64,000 nt of DNA from Malurus cyaneus samueli. Taxonomy: Eukaryota; Chordata; Aves; Passeriformes; Maluridae. The notes under the pieces were generated by a model. The model had not been told where the DNA came from, did not search any database, and saw nothing but the letters and a program-made list of their open reading frames with translations. Of this stretch, positions 49,151 through 62,000 are shown one piece after another; within the stretch, counting starts at the first letter, position 1; every line of letters begins with the position of its first letter. A program made the translations under genes and the position numbers. Where the stretch lies: assembly GCA_009741485.1 (NCBI GenBank), contig CM019227.1, forward strand, positions 11,323,647 to 11,387,646. Direction: 5' to 3'.

Positions 49151-50060
49151 TGGAGCCTGAGCTGGGCCCAGGGAAAATGCCATCAGCAAGGTGAGGGTGT
49201 CCCCGGACTGGGTCTGGAGAAGCTGCTCTGCAGTGCAGGGAGCCTCAGGAGGTGACAACTGATGGGATGCCATGGGACAGCAGAATAATGCCTGAAGAGA
49301 TGTGGATGTGTGTTCATTGCACCTAAAGGAAAGCCAGGAGGAAATTAGGGTGAACAGGATGACCTGTGTGCACAGCCATGAATTGCAGAAGTCCTTTTAT
49401 CCTGCAGGATTTGGGATCTCTGGAGTCAATGGACAGTTTGGCTCAAATGGCACAGGGACATCTCTGCATCTCTCACAGACCCACTGAGGATTGTGATAGC
49501 TGGTGCCAAGTGCCCAGTGAACAGCGATCCCTCTGAAGCAAAAGGCATTTTCTCACCTGCCAGGCTCCACAGGGATTATCTCAAACAGCTTTGACATCTC
49601 CAGGCCCTGCATCAGCACTTAGCCTGGACTGAGCAGCACATCTGCTCCGCTCTCCTCCCGTGACAGATCTTTCGTTGCCTTGCACAGCAGCGATCGTGTT
49701 CAACCTGCACTGACTCCTGCTGAACATCACCTCGCTGGATGAAGGATCTTCTCCCACATCTTGCATTAAACATTCCCATCCCTGGCAGGGACAGGGGCTG
49801 CTGACTCCTCCTGTGTGAGGCTGATTCGTGCTCGTGCTGAGCCTGGCTCTGCTCCAGCTGACACAGTCAGCTCAGTTACTGCACTGCCAGTTTAATATTT
49901 TGCCATCTGCTAACTGAGAGCTCCGCTGCCTGCTGGGTCCCATAAAGACTTTTATTTATTACATTACACATGGCAACATCTGCCACAGGATTTAGCTCAG
50001 CTCAGCTTCCTAATTAAACAAACAAACACTACATCTCCCGTACATGATTGGGTCTAACTA
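49151..50060. other. GC-richer non-coding block
   Basis: This is a GC-richer block with slightly more CpG than its flanks (for example near 49690) but no CpG island. Frames are about 61 codons. The 49880-49990 part returns to AT-rich, conserved-element-like sequence. No gene is recognised. Confidence 0.5.
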
Positions 50061-51570
50061 TTATTTATAAAATCTGAGATAGGTATTTAAAAGACATACA
50101 TTGTCTGTTCCAGATGAATAAATACATTCCCCCACCATTTGGGGTGGCAGGGAGGGATTGCTGGAATAAGCTTAAGGTTCTTAAATTTTTCTACATCCTC
50201 ATTTTGCTGTAACAAAGCAACCAAAAGTTATTGCATTTGTTGTTATTTTGCTCTCATTTTATTCCTTAAATTATTCAATTTAACACTAATTAGAAAAATC
50301 AGATTATTTCAAATCCCTGTTAGCATCTCTCCTGCATACTGTCTGTAAAAGCAAGAGAGAATGCAACAGACTCCTTCTGTGTTTGATTTCAGAGGAGAGA
50401 AACCAGACAGACCAAGTCTGCACTGCTCAGCCACCACGAGAGGCACCAGGAATGCACTGCCCAGGTCCATTTCAAACTGAATTGCAATGGCAGCAATCAC
50501 TGAACAGCCATCACTGGCTGTGCACCTGCATCAAGGCTGTCCCATCTGTTCCAGTCACCTGCAGTTACATCAAACTGGGAGAAAACCTCCATGAGATCCA
50601 GACTTGATGAATTCAGTAGGAATGTCACAAGTTCTTCATGGTATTTTTTTAATCAGTCCTAAACAAAAACTTAAATTTTATTTAAACTTCAACCTTTTTT
50701 TGACCAACCTCTATTCTTTTAACAAATCTCTTATTTTAAAGATTCAAGGAAGGGTGTCTACAATTCCAAATATGTCAGCTTTCAAAAAAAAGAAATTCCC
50801 AGGTTTAACTTCCAAAATTCCAAGGGACAATATAGCAGAACCAGAGTTGCATTTTCCAGTCTTCTTTCATCTGAGTTCTTGTTTACTGCATTCAGTTGCA
50901 AAAACTATTCAGGAATGACTTAACAGACTCCCCATCCACCCTAATCTTCCAGCATTACAGAAACTCCTGACCTAAGGATAGAAAGCTGTATTCATTTGCC
51001 ACAACACAAATAAGATAGGACAAGATCATCATAAACAACTTATCAGCTCCATCATCCATAGCACCTACATATGTAACATTTACAAAAGTCTTTTTATTTC
51101 CAAGCCCGGAAAAAACTGGCAGCTCCACATATTCAGATTAAACAAGATGTGCTACAGGATATGTTTGACATAACTGCTTTTATTTCATTTTGGGCTGTAA
51201 CATTTGGATATTTACAGGCTTGAGGGAATTATGAATCTTTTTCTGTATCACTGGTACCCACATGATGAATTATTTATGATTCAATCATCACAAACAGATG
51301 ACCCTCCAACAGCACATGATCTTTATTATCTCTCTTCTCTAGTTCAAATATTAAGTCTGACACTGCTTTTCTGAAGACCCTGTGTTCTTTTGGCACAAAA
51401 AGACATGTTGATAAAGAGGCAGAAGCTTAATTACTTGCACACAAAAAGATGAACACATCTGCCAGGTGCTGTCAGCACCAACAGAGACCAGGCTTGGCCA
51501 GCCAGGAATTGCCCCTTGAGATAAAAATTCCCACATGCCCGAGGAGCCTGTGGGCACACTGGATGCATTC
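50061..51570. other. AT-rich non-coding stretch
   Basis: This is AT-rich sequence with frames of up to 104 codons (50604-50918 plus). I recognise no product, array or RNA gene. Confidence 0.5.
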
Positions 51571-52720
51571 TTAGGTGGCCTTTTTTATTTAAAAGGGCCC
51601 TTCCTACTTAGCCTGTCTTGCTCAGCCCTGGTTTGAAGGAATTCCAGGAGCTCATGGTCCCAGTGCCCATGCCCTGAGCCCTGCACAGAGCTGCCAAGGC
51701 ACAGTCCTCAGCTCACAGCAGAGCTTTCCCTGGTGGCAGAGGATGCTCTGGCAAGGCACAGAGGACAGAGGAGGCTCTGGTGAGGCTCTGTCCCTGTCCC
51801 AGGCAGGTGCATGGATCATCCTGGAGGCTCTGTGTGCTCAGCCAGCTGAGCTGGTGCTGGAGGAACAAATCCCTCTAAGTTTGGTGTTCCACTGCCTCTT
51901 AGCACCTCACACATTGTGCATGAGCAGGAAATTTTGAACACTTAAGGAGATGGTAATAGAATTTGACAATTTGCATCATCAAGAAATGCGTCCAGCCCTC
52001 AGCAGAATGCCGAGAGGAGGCTGTGACCACTCACTCCAGTGCCCGCTGGGAGCCTCTGCCAGGAGGGGAATTTATGTGGAGGCCTTGCCAGTCAGCCCTG
52101 CCCTTCCCACGGGAATGGCTGCTCCTGGTGACACGAGCTGTAGAGCAGTGTTTGTCAAACTGACAGCCTCCATCGTGTGCAGCTGCTTTTTCTGTGCTCC
52201 TGAGCCACTGAGCCCAGCCCAGCCTGCCCGCAGGAATCAGAGGGGTTCCCACTGACACAGCAAATCCTCCTTTATGCCACATAATCCCTTGGGCCCCGGG
52301 TCAGTTCCCAGTTCAATCAGGAGCATATCCCTGATGTTTCCGAGCCCTGTCACAGGGATCAGCTGTTTCTGCTCAGAGCTGCTGTGGTTTAACCTCCGCT
52401 GGCGGCCGAGCCGCTCACACAGGATGGGGTGAGAGCTGAAGAATTAAAGTGACAAAACTCATGGGATTGAGACAGTTTAACAGTGAAGGAAGAGCTGCAC
52501 ACACAAGCAGAGCAGGAGGAATTCATTCAGCCCTGGCCATGGGCAGGCAGGTGTTCAGGGGAGGAGGGCTCCTCATTCTGGGGACAGAAATGCCATCCAT
52601 TTCCCTTTTTGGGATGGGGCACACACTCATTGGAGTTGTTTTCACAGAAATTCCCTCAGCTGTAGCTCCACTAAATTCCCTCTTTCTCAAATAACAGAAC
52701 TCAATTCCCAAACCCCACTC
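51571..52720. other. GC-richer non-coding block
   Basis: This GC-richer block has an octamer at 51969-51976, frames of up to 101 codons on both strands (for example 51950-52255 plus) and a small CpG cluster at 52397-52413 that includes CGGCCG. It is too short and too CpG-poor overall to be a promoter CpG island. Confidence 0.5.
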
Positions 52721-55490
52721 TGACCCAAGGAGCCCTAAATCTGGATCATTCTGCACTTTGCATGCACAGATTTCCTTGAAAGCACTGACCTAGTTTTTCT
52801 TGCCAAAATACTAAATAACAGTGAAAATAAAAGGAACAATCCTACCAAAAAAAAATAAAGTAACTGCTGGGACTTTCACCCCTGGAGTCACACAGAACAC
52901 AACTCCAAAAAATGACAAGTGAAACTTCAGTCTAATTGAAGAGAAAATTGGCAAGAATAACAAAGTTCTCCCTGAAATGGCTGATTTGGTATGCATGGAA
53001 AAGCTAGATAAACATCACATGATCTCCCTGGACCCTCTAGACATAAACAATGCAATTAAAAGGAAACATTTACTTCCACTCTTGATGGTGTTACCTGAGG
53101 GATAGCAGATGCCAGATAGTTCAGTGTTTATTAGAAGCAAGTAGCAAGTTTGGCAATTGGAACTGGCTCAACCCTGCCTCACGTTTTTATAATTTTATAA
53201 TACCATATGGTCACTACAGATCTCTCTGACAATCTCCTGCTTCAAGCTCAGCTCTTTCACAGAACATTTAAACTGAAGTTAAGCATATTGAAGATATAAC
53301 GTTCAGAACAAAGATATTTCAAGGAGGGCTGCAAAATGACTGAAAAATGCAGATTGCTGTTAAAATGAGTTACTACTTGTTAATAAAATGCTTAATACCT
53401 TTGGGCTTTGGGGTCTTTTGGTGCACACTGAATCTCAGCATTACAGGACTACAATAAGGTTGCTGGGCTGAACCCCCTGAAGCACGGTGGATGAGCATTC
53501 AGTATTCTAGTTCCTGCTTCCAGGGAAATCACCCACGTGCTGATGCCTCACGAGTGCCTGCTCACAGTGCAGCCCTGCTCCTGAAACTAAACATGAGCTC
53601 TGATGCTGGTGAGAGGACAGGCAGCTCCAGCCAGGGTCAATTGGCACATCATGTGCCAATCTAATTCCTCAGGGAACTGAGGGCAGCTAGAGCTCCAGCT
53701 GATGAAGTCCTACATTTACTGGATCATCAACAATTTTTCTAAAAATGCATCCATATGACACAGCAACTGGTTTTGCCAACAACTTATTTAACTGTGTAAT
53801 TTATTGATGATATCTACAGCAAGGAAAAGCATTCACAAGTTTTTGCTCCTCCATGGCAGAGAGCAAAAATATATAAATCATATAAAACAGGCAAATTCAA
53901 GAGGGTGTTTAAAGCCTGCTCTTATTTTAGCTCCACGGATTTAAACAACTTGACACTGTGGCAATGCAATGGGTCTGGGCCTCATTAATTTTTAATCAAC
54001 CTTTATCCACCATAGCTTTTGAAACGAACTGTTACTAATGACTAGTCATATGTCAGTCTAATGAATGGGATGCAAACTTCCATTAAAATAATGAAATTAG
54101 CTTGTTTGACTTTTGTTCCACTTCCATGGCATACGGCCCCAGGTAATTACAGTTAGCACTACTCGTCCTTATTAAAGTCTGTTTATTTACCTTAGGTCTT
54201 TAGTCAGGACATCCCAGTTAAGCTTATGTCAGGTTGTTTTTTATGAGTCTAAGAGTATTTGTCTTATTAGCAAAGAGATAAATACATGCAGGCAGAGCAA
54301 AGTGGTAAAACATCAATTATGTACACACGGAGCATGGTGATAAAACAGAATAAGCACACAACCTCCAGTGATACAAACACATCCCCGTGTGTCCCTGTGG
54401 CAGCAGCAATTACTTTAGGAAAACAGAACAAGGTCTGAAAGGCATCTCTGCTCAGCATAATTTGACCTCTTCCAGCAACCTTTGCCCTTTAGGATCCCAA
54501 GTACAGGAAGCCAAACTAAATTTTCAAGTATTATGGTGTTCTAGACTGCACAAGTCATGACACACTGCAGTGACCTTATTTTAAAAGTGTCACTCTGGCT
54601 CCAGTGTGTCCCCAAAAAATGAAGGCCTCTCAGATCAACTTGCATGAAAAGCTGTTACCAATGTATTATTCCATAAAAATATGTTACAACATCAATAATG
54701 TTGTGAGTAGATCGTATTCCAACTTCATAACAGCTTCTTCAGCAAGCCCCTGCATCCCACAACTACAGATCACATCTGAAAGTGATGTTGATAAGCAAAC
54801 AAACACAAAAATCCATCATTATCTATACAGAAATTCCTTCTCTCTGAGTTCGATCTCAAACTGAACACAACATGAATATCTGTGAAATAGAAACATTGTT
54901 TTTTCTTTCTTCAGACACATCCCACCACCCTACAAACAGATCTGGAACAAATATAAGCCAGGACAGAGCTTGTGATTTAATGGGATTGAACAGGAAAGAC
55001 TCTGAATTGGTTCAGCTGACAGCTGTAAAATAAAAAGTGACCAAAGACAGGGAGGGTGAGTCCCACACACTAATAAGACAGTGACTGTCACTGTATCAGA
55101 GCTGGCATCAGAGGCTGGATCTTCCCAGCTCGGAACCAGATACTTCTGACAGGGCAAATGCCAGTTTTAGATCCTATAACAGCCTACCCTGCAGGGACAT
55201 CCTATGCTCACAGAGAGCTGACAGCCTCATGCAGCAGAGAGCAAGGAACCTTGATGACCATTTGACAAATAAAAGCCACCATTGATAATGCTGCGAGTTT
55301 TTTACCTGAACCTCCAGAGTAAGTTAAAATAACATTTGTAAAAAGAGAGAACAAAGGGAAAATTATCTCAGGTTTGCTTCCCCCTCTACTGTTAACTTCC
55401 TCCAGAAAAATAAAAGCACTGACTGGACCAGACACTCTTCCTGGGAGAGCCAGGCAGAGGAGCAAGCTCATCTTGCTGGTTTGTCCCTCA
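52721..55490. other. AT-rich non-coding stretch with a palindrome
   Basis: This is AT-rich DNA with a 21-bp perfect palindrome (53640-53660) and a stretch at 53995-54240 with conserved-element-like texture. Frames are about 87 codons or shorter and unrecognised. Confidence 0.5.
53640..53660. repeat. Perfect palindrome with inverted CCAAT/TTGGC words
   Basis: The arms ATTGGCACAT (53640-53649) and ATGTGCCAAT (53651-53660) are exact reverse complements around a single C. The arms hold inverted CCAAT words and the NFI half-sites TTGGC and GCCAA, but with a 9-base gap where the NFI consensus has 5. Binding is possible by half-site only. Chance occurrence is also possible. Confidence 0.9.
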
Positions 55491-57548
55491 CCCCACGAGC
55501 CAGAGGATGCATTGATCTCAGCTAACTCGATTTAGCTCCATCTGCAGTCTTTCTTCCTTTATATCACATTAGGCCCCGATCCATCTTTCAAATTACCTGT
55601 GGCAATTAACTGAGGTGGCTAATTCAGGAGCTAAATTGCTCCCTGTTACTCATGTGATCGATACAGACCTGCATTCACACACCAGGTAATTCTGGTGAAA
55701 CAGGTGAAACTTCCCGGCTTTGGTTTGAGCCTCAGAGCCCAACAGCCCCTGCTGGAAAGAACTCGTGGTGACTTCCCCGTGTTAATGCAAGAAAAGCTCA
55801 GCACAGCAAAGAGCCAAGCTCAGATACCCAGGGATCTGCACCATCACTTCTACCCAAAATTACTTCCCCTTTCACCAGGGCCCTCTACAGAAGGTCACAC
55901 AAGTGATTCCTGAGAGGTTCCTGAGAGATTTCCTGTACCTCAGGATGTCAGACAGGGTGTTCCTGTGGCTGAACTCTTACCTGGTGCTTCAGGGAGGATT
56001 TAGAAACAGATAATCAGGTGCACAGGAGGTCAGTTCCCAGTTCTCATTAGGTCAAAGTAGGCTTGAACTCTGAAGCACGAGAGGTTTTTTTTATTTTTTC
56101 CAAAGTCTGGCAGATTAAATAGTCCTTCTACTTGTGTGGATTTCCCATTCTACCCTGAATTTTTGGATTCCAGTTAACCCTCATAGCAATGACACCTGTG
56201 GTGTAGGTTAGAATTAATTCTTTCTGCCATATCAGAATTTCTTGTGAATGTGGAAAGAGGTGTTCAATAATATTTAAAGGTAAAAAGGATAAACAAATGT
56301 TTTCATTAAAAAATACACCCTGAATCAATTATCACTTATCTTTTCAACTGCCATAAGGGAATCAGCTTTTTAAATGTCTCTTGATGCAGCTGTTCCCTCC
56401 TCCTCAAACCTGCCCCAGTTCTGCAGAAAATTCAGAGACAGACCTGCAGCTCCCTGGGCACTGACAGGGCAGGAGCATCTTCCCAGCTGGGTCATCACTT
56501 GTCACATTTCTCATGCATGGAAGAACTGCACTTTTTTATTGCAGCTGCACACAGAGTACTCAGCTGTGACACCTCAGTTTCAGACTTGGACAGATATTTA
56601 AATCTCAATACAGTGCATAGTGCAATTTAACTTTTTTCCTCTGGTATGTGCTAATAACAGCTGCATTTAGTAAAATCTATGTCTTTTCACTCTTAAAAGT
56701 CCTCCTTGCTGAAATCCTCCATTCAAATTAGGTCTCAAAAAATTAATGAGTTGCATTTACAAGAATTGCTGTATTTTTAAAATAACATTAAAGTTGTAAA
56801 GAATAATGACTGCAGAAACAACGAGCTAAAATAAGGTATTTAAGAAATGTATTTGCAAAGTTCTGTTAGAGCTTCTGTAGAATGTGCTAGCAGTTAGAAT
56901 TATAAAAACTAAGATGAAATAGGAAAAATATTTCCTTTCTTCTGGCAATGTATAAATTGCCTTTATTTAGAATTGCTGCCATAAATTTTCAGCACTGTCA
57001 AACAAGCCTGTACTGTTAACAGCGTTCAGTGATTACTGGGAAGAGTAAGACTCATTTATAACATACCATAAATACATAAGGAAAATGAATTCTTAAATGC
57101 CATTAAACTGTATTCCACAGCTATCTAAAAAAACCAACCAAACCAAACATACTTTTCCTTGAAAGTTATTTACAACATTTGCATTTTGATAGCTCAGATC
57201 CAAAGACCATGTCAGTTTTAGGAGCTTCCTCAGAGCAGTAAGGCCAGTGTAGGTGCAGAGACACCCGTGGTGCAATGCCCAGCTCATCCCACTGAAACAG
57301 GGAAATTGGGAAAATCCACAGGACTGCTCTGAGCTGGCACAGACCTGCCTGGGGATTTCTGCCTCACCTTTCTTGCTGGCACTAACTCCCTAAATGCAGA
57401 CCATAAATTTCCCTAACAGGCTGCAAATGCCATGCCCATACTTGCTCGGTCTTCCAGAAGTTCCTGGGAGTGCAGACAGCATTATTTTTATTGCTGCAAC
57501 AAATAACAATGAATTCTCATTGTTCCAAGATTCTGCCTGCAACTGCTC

Positions 57549-57566
57549 CAGGCAGGCAGGCAGGTG
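57549..57566. repeat. CAGG tetranucleotide repeat
   Basis: CAGG repeats four times and runs into GTGTGTG. It is a short microsatellite-like tract. Confidence 0.85.
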
Positions 57567-58007
57567 TGTGTTCCACGGGCAGCCTTCCTAAAGCTCTCAG
57601 CTCTTCCCAGCTGCTGTCACAGCCCAGGCAGTGATTTCCAAAGGATATTAGAATATTCATAGCCACTTCCAAACAGATCAGGCATAGGCAGTAAATCATA
57701 TGAGATTAACCTGGCAAAACATTTTTATCCTTTCATGTGCAGCTGTGCAAATTTCTGTAGCGAAGGAGATTGTTTCACTCGGATCTAATATTTGGATTTA
57801 CCTTTGCAACACAAAGGTGCGGAAGGTATGAGGAGAGATCAAGAAACTCAAGTTTTACTCAGTATGCAAAACAGCTCTTTTTTTCTTGTTTTAATCCCTA
57901 AAGCACAGACACACCTTCATTATAGACATCTTCCCTGAAAAGGCAACGGCAAACTCCAGGATAGGAGCAGATCAAAAAACACAAGGTTAACAGCAAGAAG
58001 CAATAGC

Positions 58008-58032
58008 AAAAAAAAAAATAAATAAAATAAAA
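58008..58032. repeat. A-rich run with AAAT repeats
   Basis: A run of about eleven A is followed by TAAATAAAATAAAA, and a T/A-rich stretch follows to about 58060. It is low-complexity DNA. No transposon body is recognised next to it. Confidence 0.85.
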
Positions 58033-58140
58033 GTGCCTTTTTTAATTTTTAAAATTTACATCAGTAAAAAATGAAAAGCATATGATAAGCAGGAATAGAC
58101 CTGCCAAGATTTCACTAAAACAAAATAATTTCTTAGCCTA

Positions 58141-61100
58141 CCATCTCCTTTCAGGTTCTTTGCCATCTACTCCCTGCTGTCCTGCAGCTATCAGGAGTCG
58201 AACGTGGTAGCAAACTCTTCCTCCTTGACAGAGCCCAAACCCATAAAACAAATGATTGAATGCTAAAACAAAGCTGTATTATGATAAATTTTTAGAAGCA
58301 AGATGTCATATTCCAAGTGCAGAAATGTTCACAAAGGTTAGAAAGCCGCTGGCTTTTCTCTGCAGAAAAAAATAAGCTCATCATTTGCTGAGGCACTTTT
58401 TAGGGCAGGGAAACCAATACTCTTGAGCTCCTGGTTCACTTCCTTAGATGCAATTACCCAGCTTTGTGAACACAAACAAGATTTGTGCCAGTGAGCAGCT
58501 CTTGCAGCCTCTCTGATGCCAAAGAATAACAGGGTTAATGAACTTGAACTTTGAGTCCAGCCAACATCAAACACAGAAGAAAAGCAACCTGTCTTGCAAT
58601 GTCCCTGTCCAAACAAATTAACAGTGTCCTTGGCACACTCCCCATCAGCCCAAGGCCACTTGTTTGGCTCTCCTGGGAAAGGCTGGGCAGGGCAGGCCCA
58701 GCTCAGGGCCAGGAGGTTTGGGCACAGCTGGATCAGGGAGAGCTGCTACAAGTTCTGTGCTCAATCTCTGTTAGCCTGGCTGTTGAATTTATTCAAGGAA
58801 AAGGAGCTGCTTCTACTTGGTTTCCATGACAACAACCCTGAGAATTTTGTCTTCATATAAGTAAGTTATTGCTTTCTGTGCTTCTGTAGTATAGGCAAGA
58901 AAATTAACATAATATGGTCTCGAGAAAGACAATCAAATCTTCCTCTCCTCCCAACACTCCTACAGGCAGCAAATTCTCAGATTTCATTACCAGAGGCATA
59001 AATGAGTTGAAAAACAATCCTCATTGGTTATTTTGGAGAGATTTAATTTCAACTAAAAACTTCAATTAAGAAAGATTCTTTTGATGACCTTGTTTGTGTA
59101 CATGTTAACAGAAGAGAACAACCTCGTGTATCATTGCCTATGTATCATCTTTTGAAAGCAGCTTTGGGGTGTTTGTGGATAAATTTTGTCTTTTCTCTCC
59201 ATAACTGATTTCAGCTCTTATTCATTGGTGATGTATTCAAAATATTTTCAGTGCTATAAAAACAAGTAAATTTCCCCAGAATGCAAAGATCAAGATCTAT
59301 AGTAGACAGACATTTGAAATATAAAAACACTGGTTTGTATCTTTGAATTAATCAAGCTAAGACTGTAGAATATGCACCAAAGCCCCACAGAATAAGTGGA
59401 AGGCTAACAAGTATTATTTCCATCAAAACTCCAGTGAAGAAATTGCTCTGTTAAAATTGGATGTGATTTGAAAGATCCTCATCAGAAACGGAGGACACTT
59501 CAGAAAAGTCTTGAATTGAACAATTTGGTGAGTGACCTTGTTGAGAAAATATTTAAGGATATCTGCAAGAAATTCTAAGCAGTCCCAGAAGTGAGAAATT
59601 GAATGTGTTCACCTTGTTTCACAATGTTCAGCCCACTGCTGAATACTTAAGAGGTGTCAAATGAACATAGAAAAGAGCTTTTCAAGGGGAGTAACAAAAA
59701 AAGAGCATTCTCTTTCCAGTCTTGTCTCCTGAATTATGAGAACCAGCAGATCCCCACACCACAGAGCTCCTGGCAGAGGCCACAGATCACACCATGAACT
59801 GAACTAACACCACAGCAATGTCACAGCACAGCACAATGGGGCACTTATCTCAAAAACGAGTGACACAGTGAGGCAGAGCTCATTGTGGGGTACAAATTGT
59901 TGCAATGCCACTGCCTTCATTGAGGGCTCATTACACCAGCTGCATATTTTGACACAGCACCAGATGTTTTTATGATTGTGACTGTCCTGGCACTGAGTCA
60001 CAAGGAGCAGCTCTGATGGATTTTGGTTCCTCTCAGCACTTGAAGATAAATGGGTTCATGAGCACAGCATTCATGCTGTTATCAGGTGTGTAAGTGAGCC
60101 ACAGAAAGTTTTAAGGGCAATTGGGCAGGAGAATCCAACTCTGTAAACAGAAAGGGCACAGAGGGTTTTCTTCCATGAAAAAAGAGGAGAAGGGGGAAAA
60201 AAAGAAAGCACCTGTGGACTAAAATGTGATCAAAATACTGAAGACCCAGGAGAAGACAGAAATGGAGGCAGCAACTGCTCTGTAAAGCACACATCCACTT
60301 GCACAGCTGGGCTGGCAGCCAGGAGCTGCTCGGGGGCTAACCCCAAACCTGGGTGACCCATGAGGTTATTGGGATTGTCAAAGCAAGGACACCAGCTCAG
60401 AGAAACCACCAATCCTGACCCTAATTCTTACTAAAAGTGGGGGGCACAAGGGTCATGGAGGTGGTTGAGCAAGTCAGACCCACTTTATGAGGCTGCACCT
60501 TCAAACCCAATATCTGAGTAATCCTGGTCAGCATGGGGAGAAGAGATGGTTTCCATTAAACCTTCAAGCATGTAGAGTTCAGCCCAACTGAGCTTTGAAA
60601 TGTGGATAAATTCTGAATGATACCTATAAATCCAAAAGACAGAGTGTTCTTAGAAGGAATAGTGGAACACCAAGAATAATAAATGTAAAAGTCAAACAGG
60701 ATCTTCATTAGGAATCATTCCAGTCAGAAATGGAAGTGAAAAAGCCGTGCAAATGATCACTCTGAAGAGCAGGAGCTGATGTCTTGTGGGGATACAAAAG
60801 AAGATTAGGAAACCATGAAGTGGCAGGAGCAGATGGGCTTTTTTGAACTGAAGTTTACTTAGTTCTAATCTCTCTAATTCTCATTATTATTTTTAGGCAG
60901 AAAAAGGTTTCATCTTCCAAACATGATTGCCTTGCTGTTTCCTGTGGTATTGCAAGTCTCACTATGTATCCCCATATATTATTTTTGCTCCTACGTTATT
61001 TTCTTTTTTGTGTAATTCACCGAGGTTGATTCTTCTTTCTAATCTCTTTGCAGTCTCCTATTTCACTGCTAAAATGTTGCCTTGAGATGACTGATGACAT

Positions 61101-62000
61101 GTTTGACATTTACATTTTATTGGAAAGAATATAGATTGCATCTTCCTTATCCGTTCCTAAAACATTTCCTCCATTCTCTCACAACACATTTTTGGGGACA
61201 ATAGTTGCATCCCCATCAATTTTCTTCAATTCATTACATACTTCTTCGAATACCGACTTTTCAAAGTTTAATATTTGTGTGCCGTTACTCTTTGTACATG
61301 TTGTAGCCTCATGAATATTTCAAATCCAATAGCAGTATGATCACTCAACCTTATAAAAGCTCACCAGCATCTATCTTATTTATCATACAGGTCATGCTTC
61401 AATTCCTGGGATTATGTCCTAAATCTCCTCCGAGATTGTTTTCTCTTATAATTTGTATAAGCAAGTGGAAAAAACCTTACACTAACACATGTATCTTTTT
61501 TCAAGCATTAAGAAATTATCATTCCAGTCAAAATTGAAGTAATGGAAATCCTCTGTGATCAGTGCTCCATCCTTTTAATGGGTCTCCACAAGTATTCCTT
61601 GTTTCTCCTGCTTAGGTTCATACCTTTAACCATTTCTGGACTCTATTTTAACTCCAGCATCTCAGTTTTTTTCTCACCAGCTGAAGTCCAGGCACCACAC
61701 ACCTCCCCTATCTGCTCTGCCGTTTTTCTGTGAGCCCCATTGCTGAACTCCAGCTGTAAAAATCTACAACATTTCATGGACTGATATTCCTTAAAAACTT
61801 CTCAGACCCCTAATTCACACAGAATTTTACTTCTAGCAACTTGCAGTCAAGGGTGAAGATTTAGAGCATTCACCTTTTATTGAAGAAAGTAATTTAACGT
61901 CCCACTCTGAATGCAATGAGATTTTTTTTTTAAAGCACCAAAGGGCAGAAGCTCTTGGTGCAGCTCTTACTCAGAGCAGGCTGGAGCTGGTGCTGTTTGC
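58141..62000. other. AT-rich non-coding stretch
   Basis: This is mostly AT-rich sequence with a GC-richer pocket at 58620-58760 and a purine-rich run at 60177-60209. Frames are about 92 codons or shorter on both strands and unrecognised. No tandem array or RNA gene is seen. Confidence 0.5.
60177..60209 (+). repeat. Polypurine tract
   Basis: Thirty-three bases are almost wholly A and G on the plus strand (GAAAAAAGAGGAGAAGGGGG followed by A-rich DNA). Polypurine tracts can form triplex DNA. No retroviral context is recognised, so it is recorded as low complexity. Confidence 0.85.

Larger units (their letters stand above)
55491..58140. other. AT-rich non-coding stretch
   Basis: The stretch contains an 11-bp near-duplicate TTCCTGAGAG pair (about 55907-55928), an AACC-type short tract (57127-57147), an octamer at 57177-57184, a GGCA repeat (57549-57566) and an A-rich run (58008-58032). 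The 55556-55690 part has ATTA-rich, conserved-element-like texture. No frame above 75 codons is present and none is recognised. Confidence 0.5.

Noticed and set aside
52532..52560. CCATGGGCAGG-type word as a CR1 retrotransposon 3' fragment
   Set aside because: Only about ten bases match what is expected of CR1, and the following segment does not. No terminal ATTCTATG-type repeats were seen anywhere in the window.
55888..55910. AAGGTCACACAAGTG word as a third MIR relic
   Set aside because: Only the short box matches. The downstream segment expected in MIR is absent.
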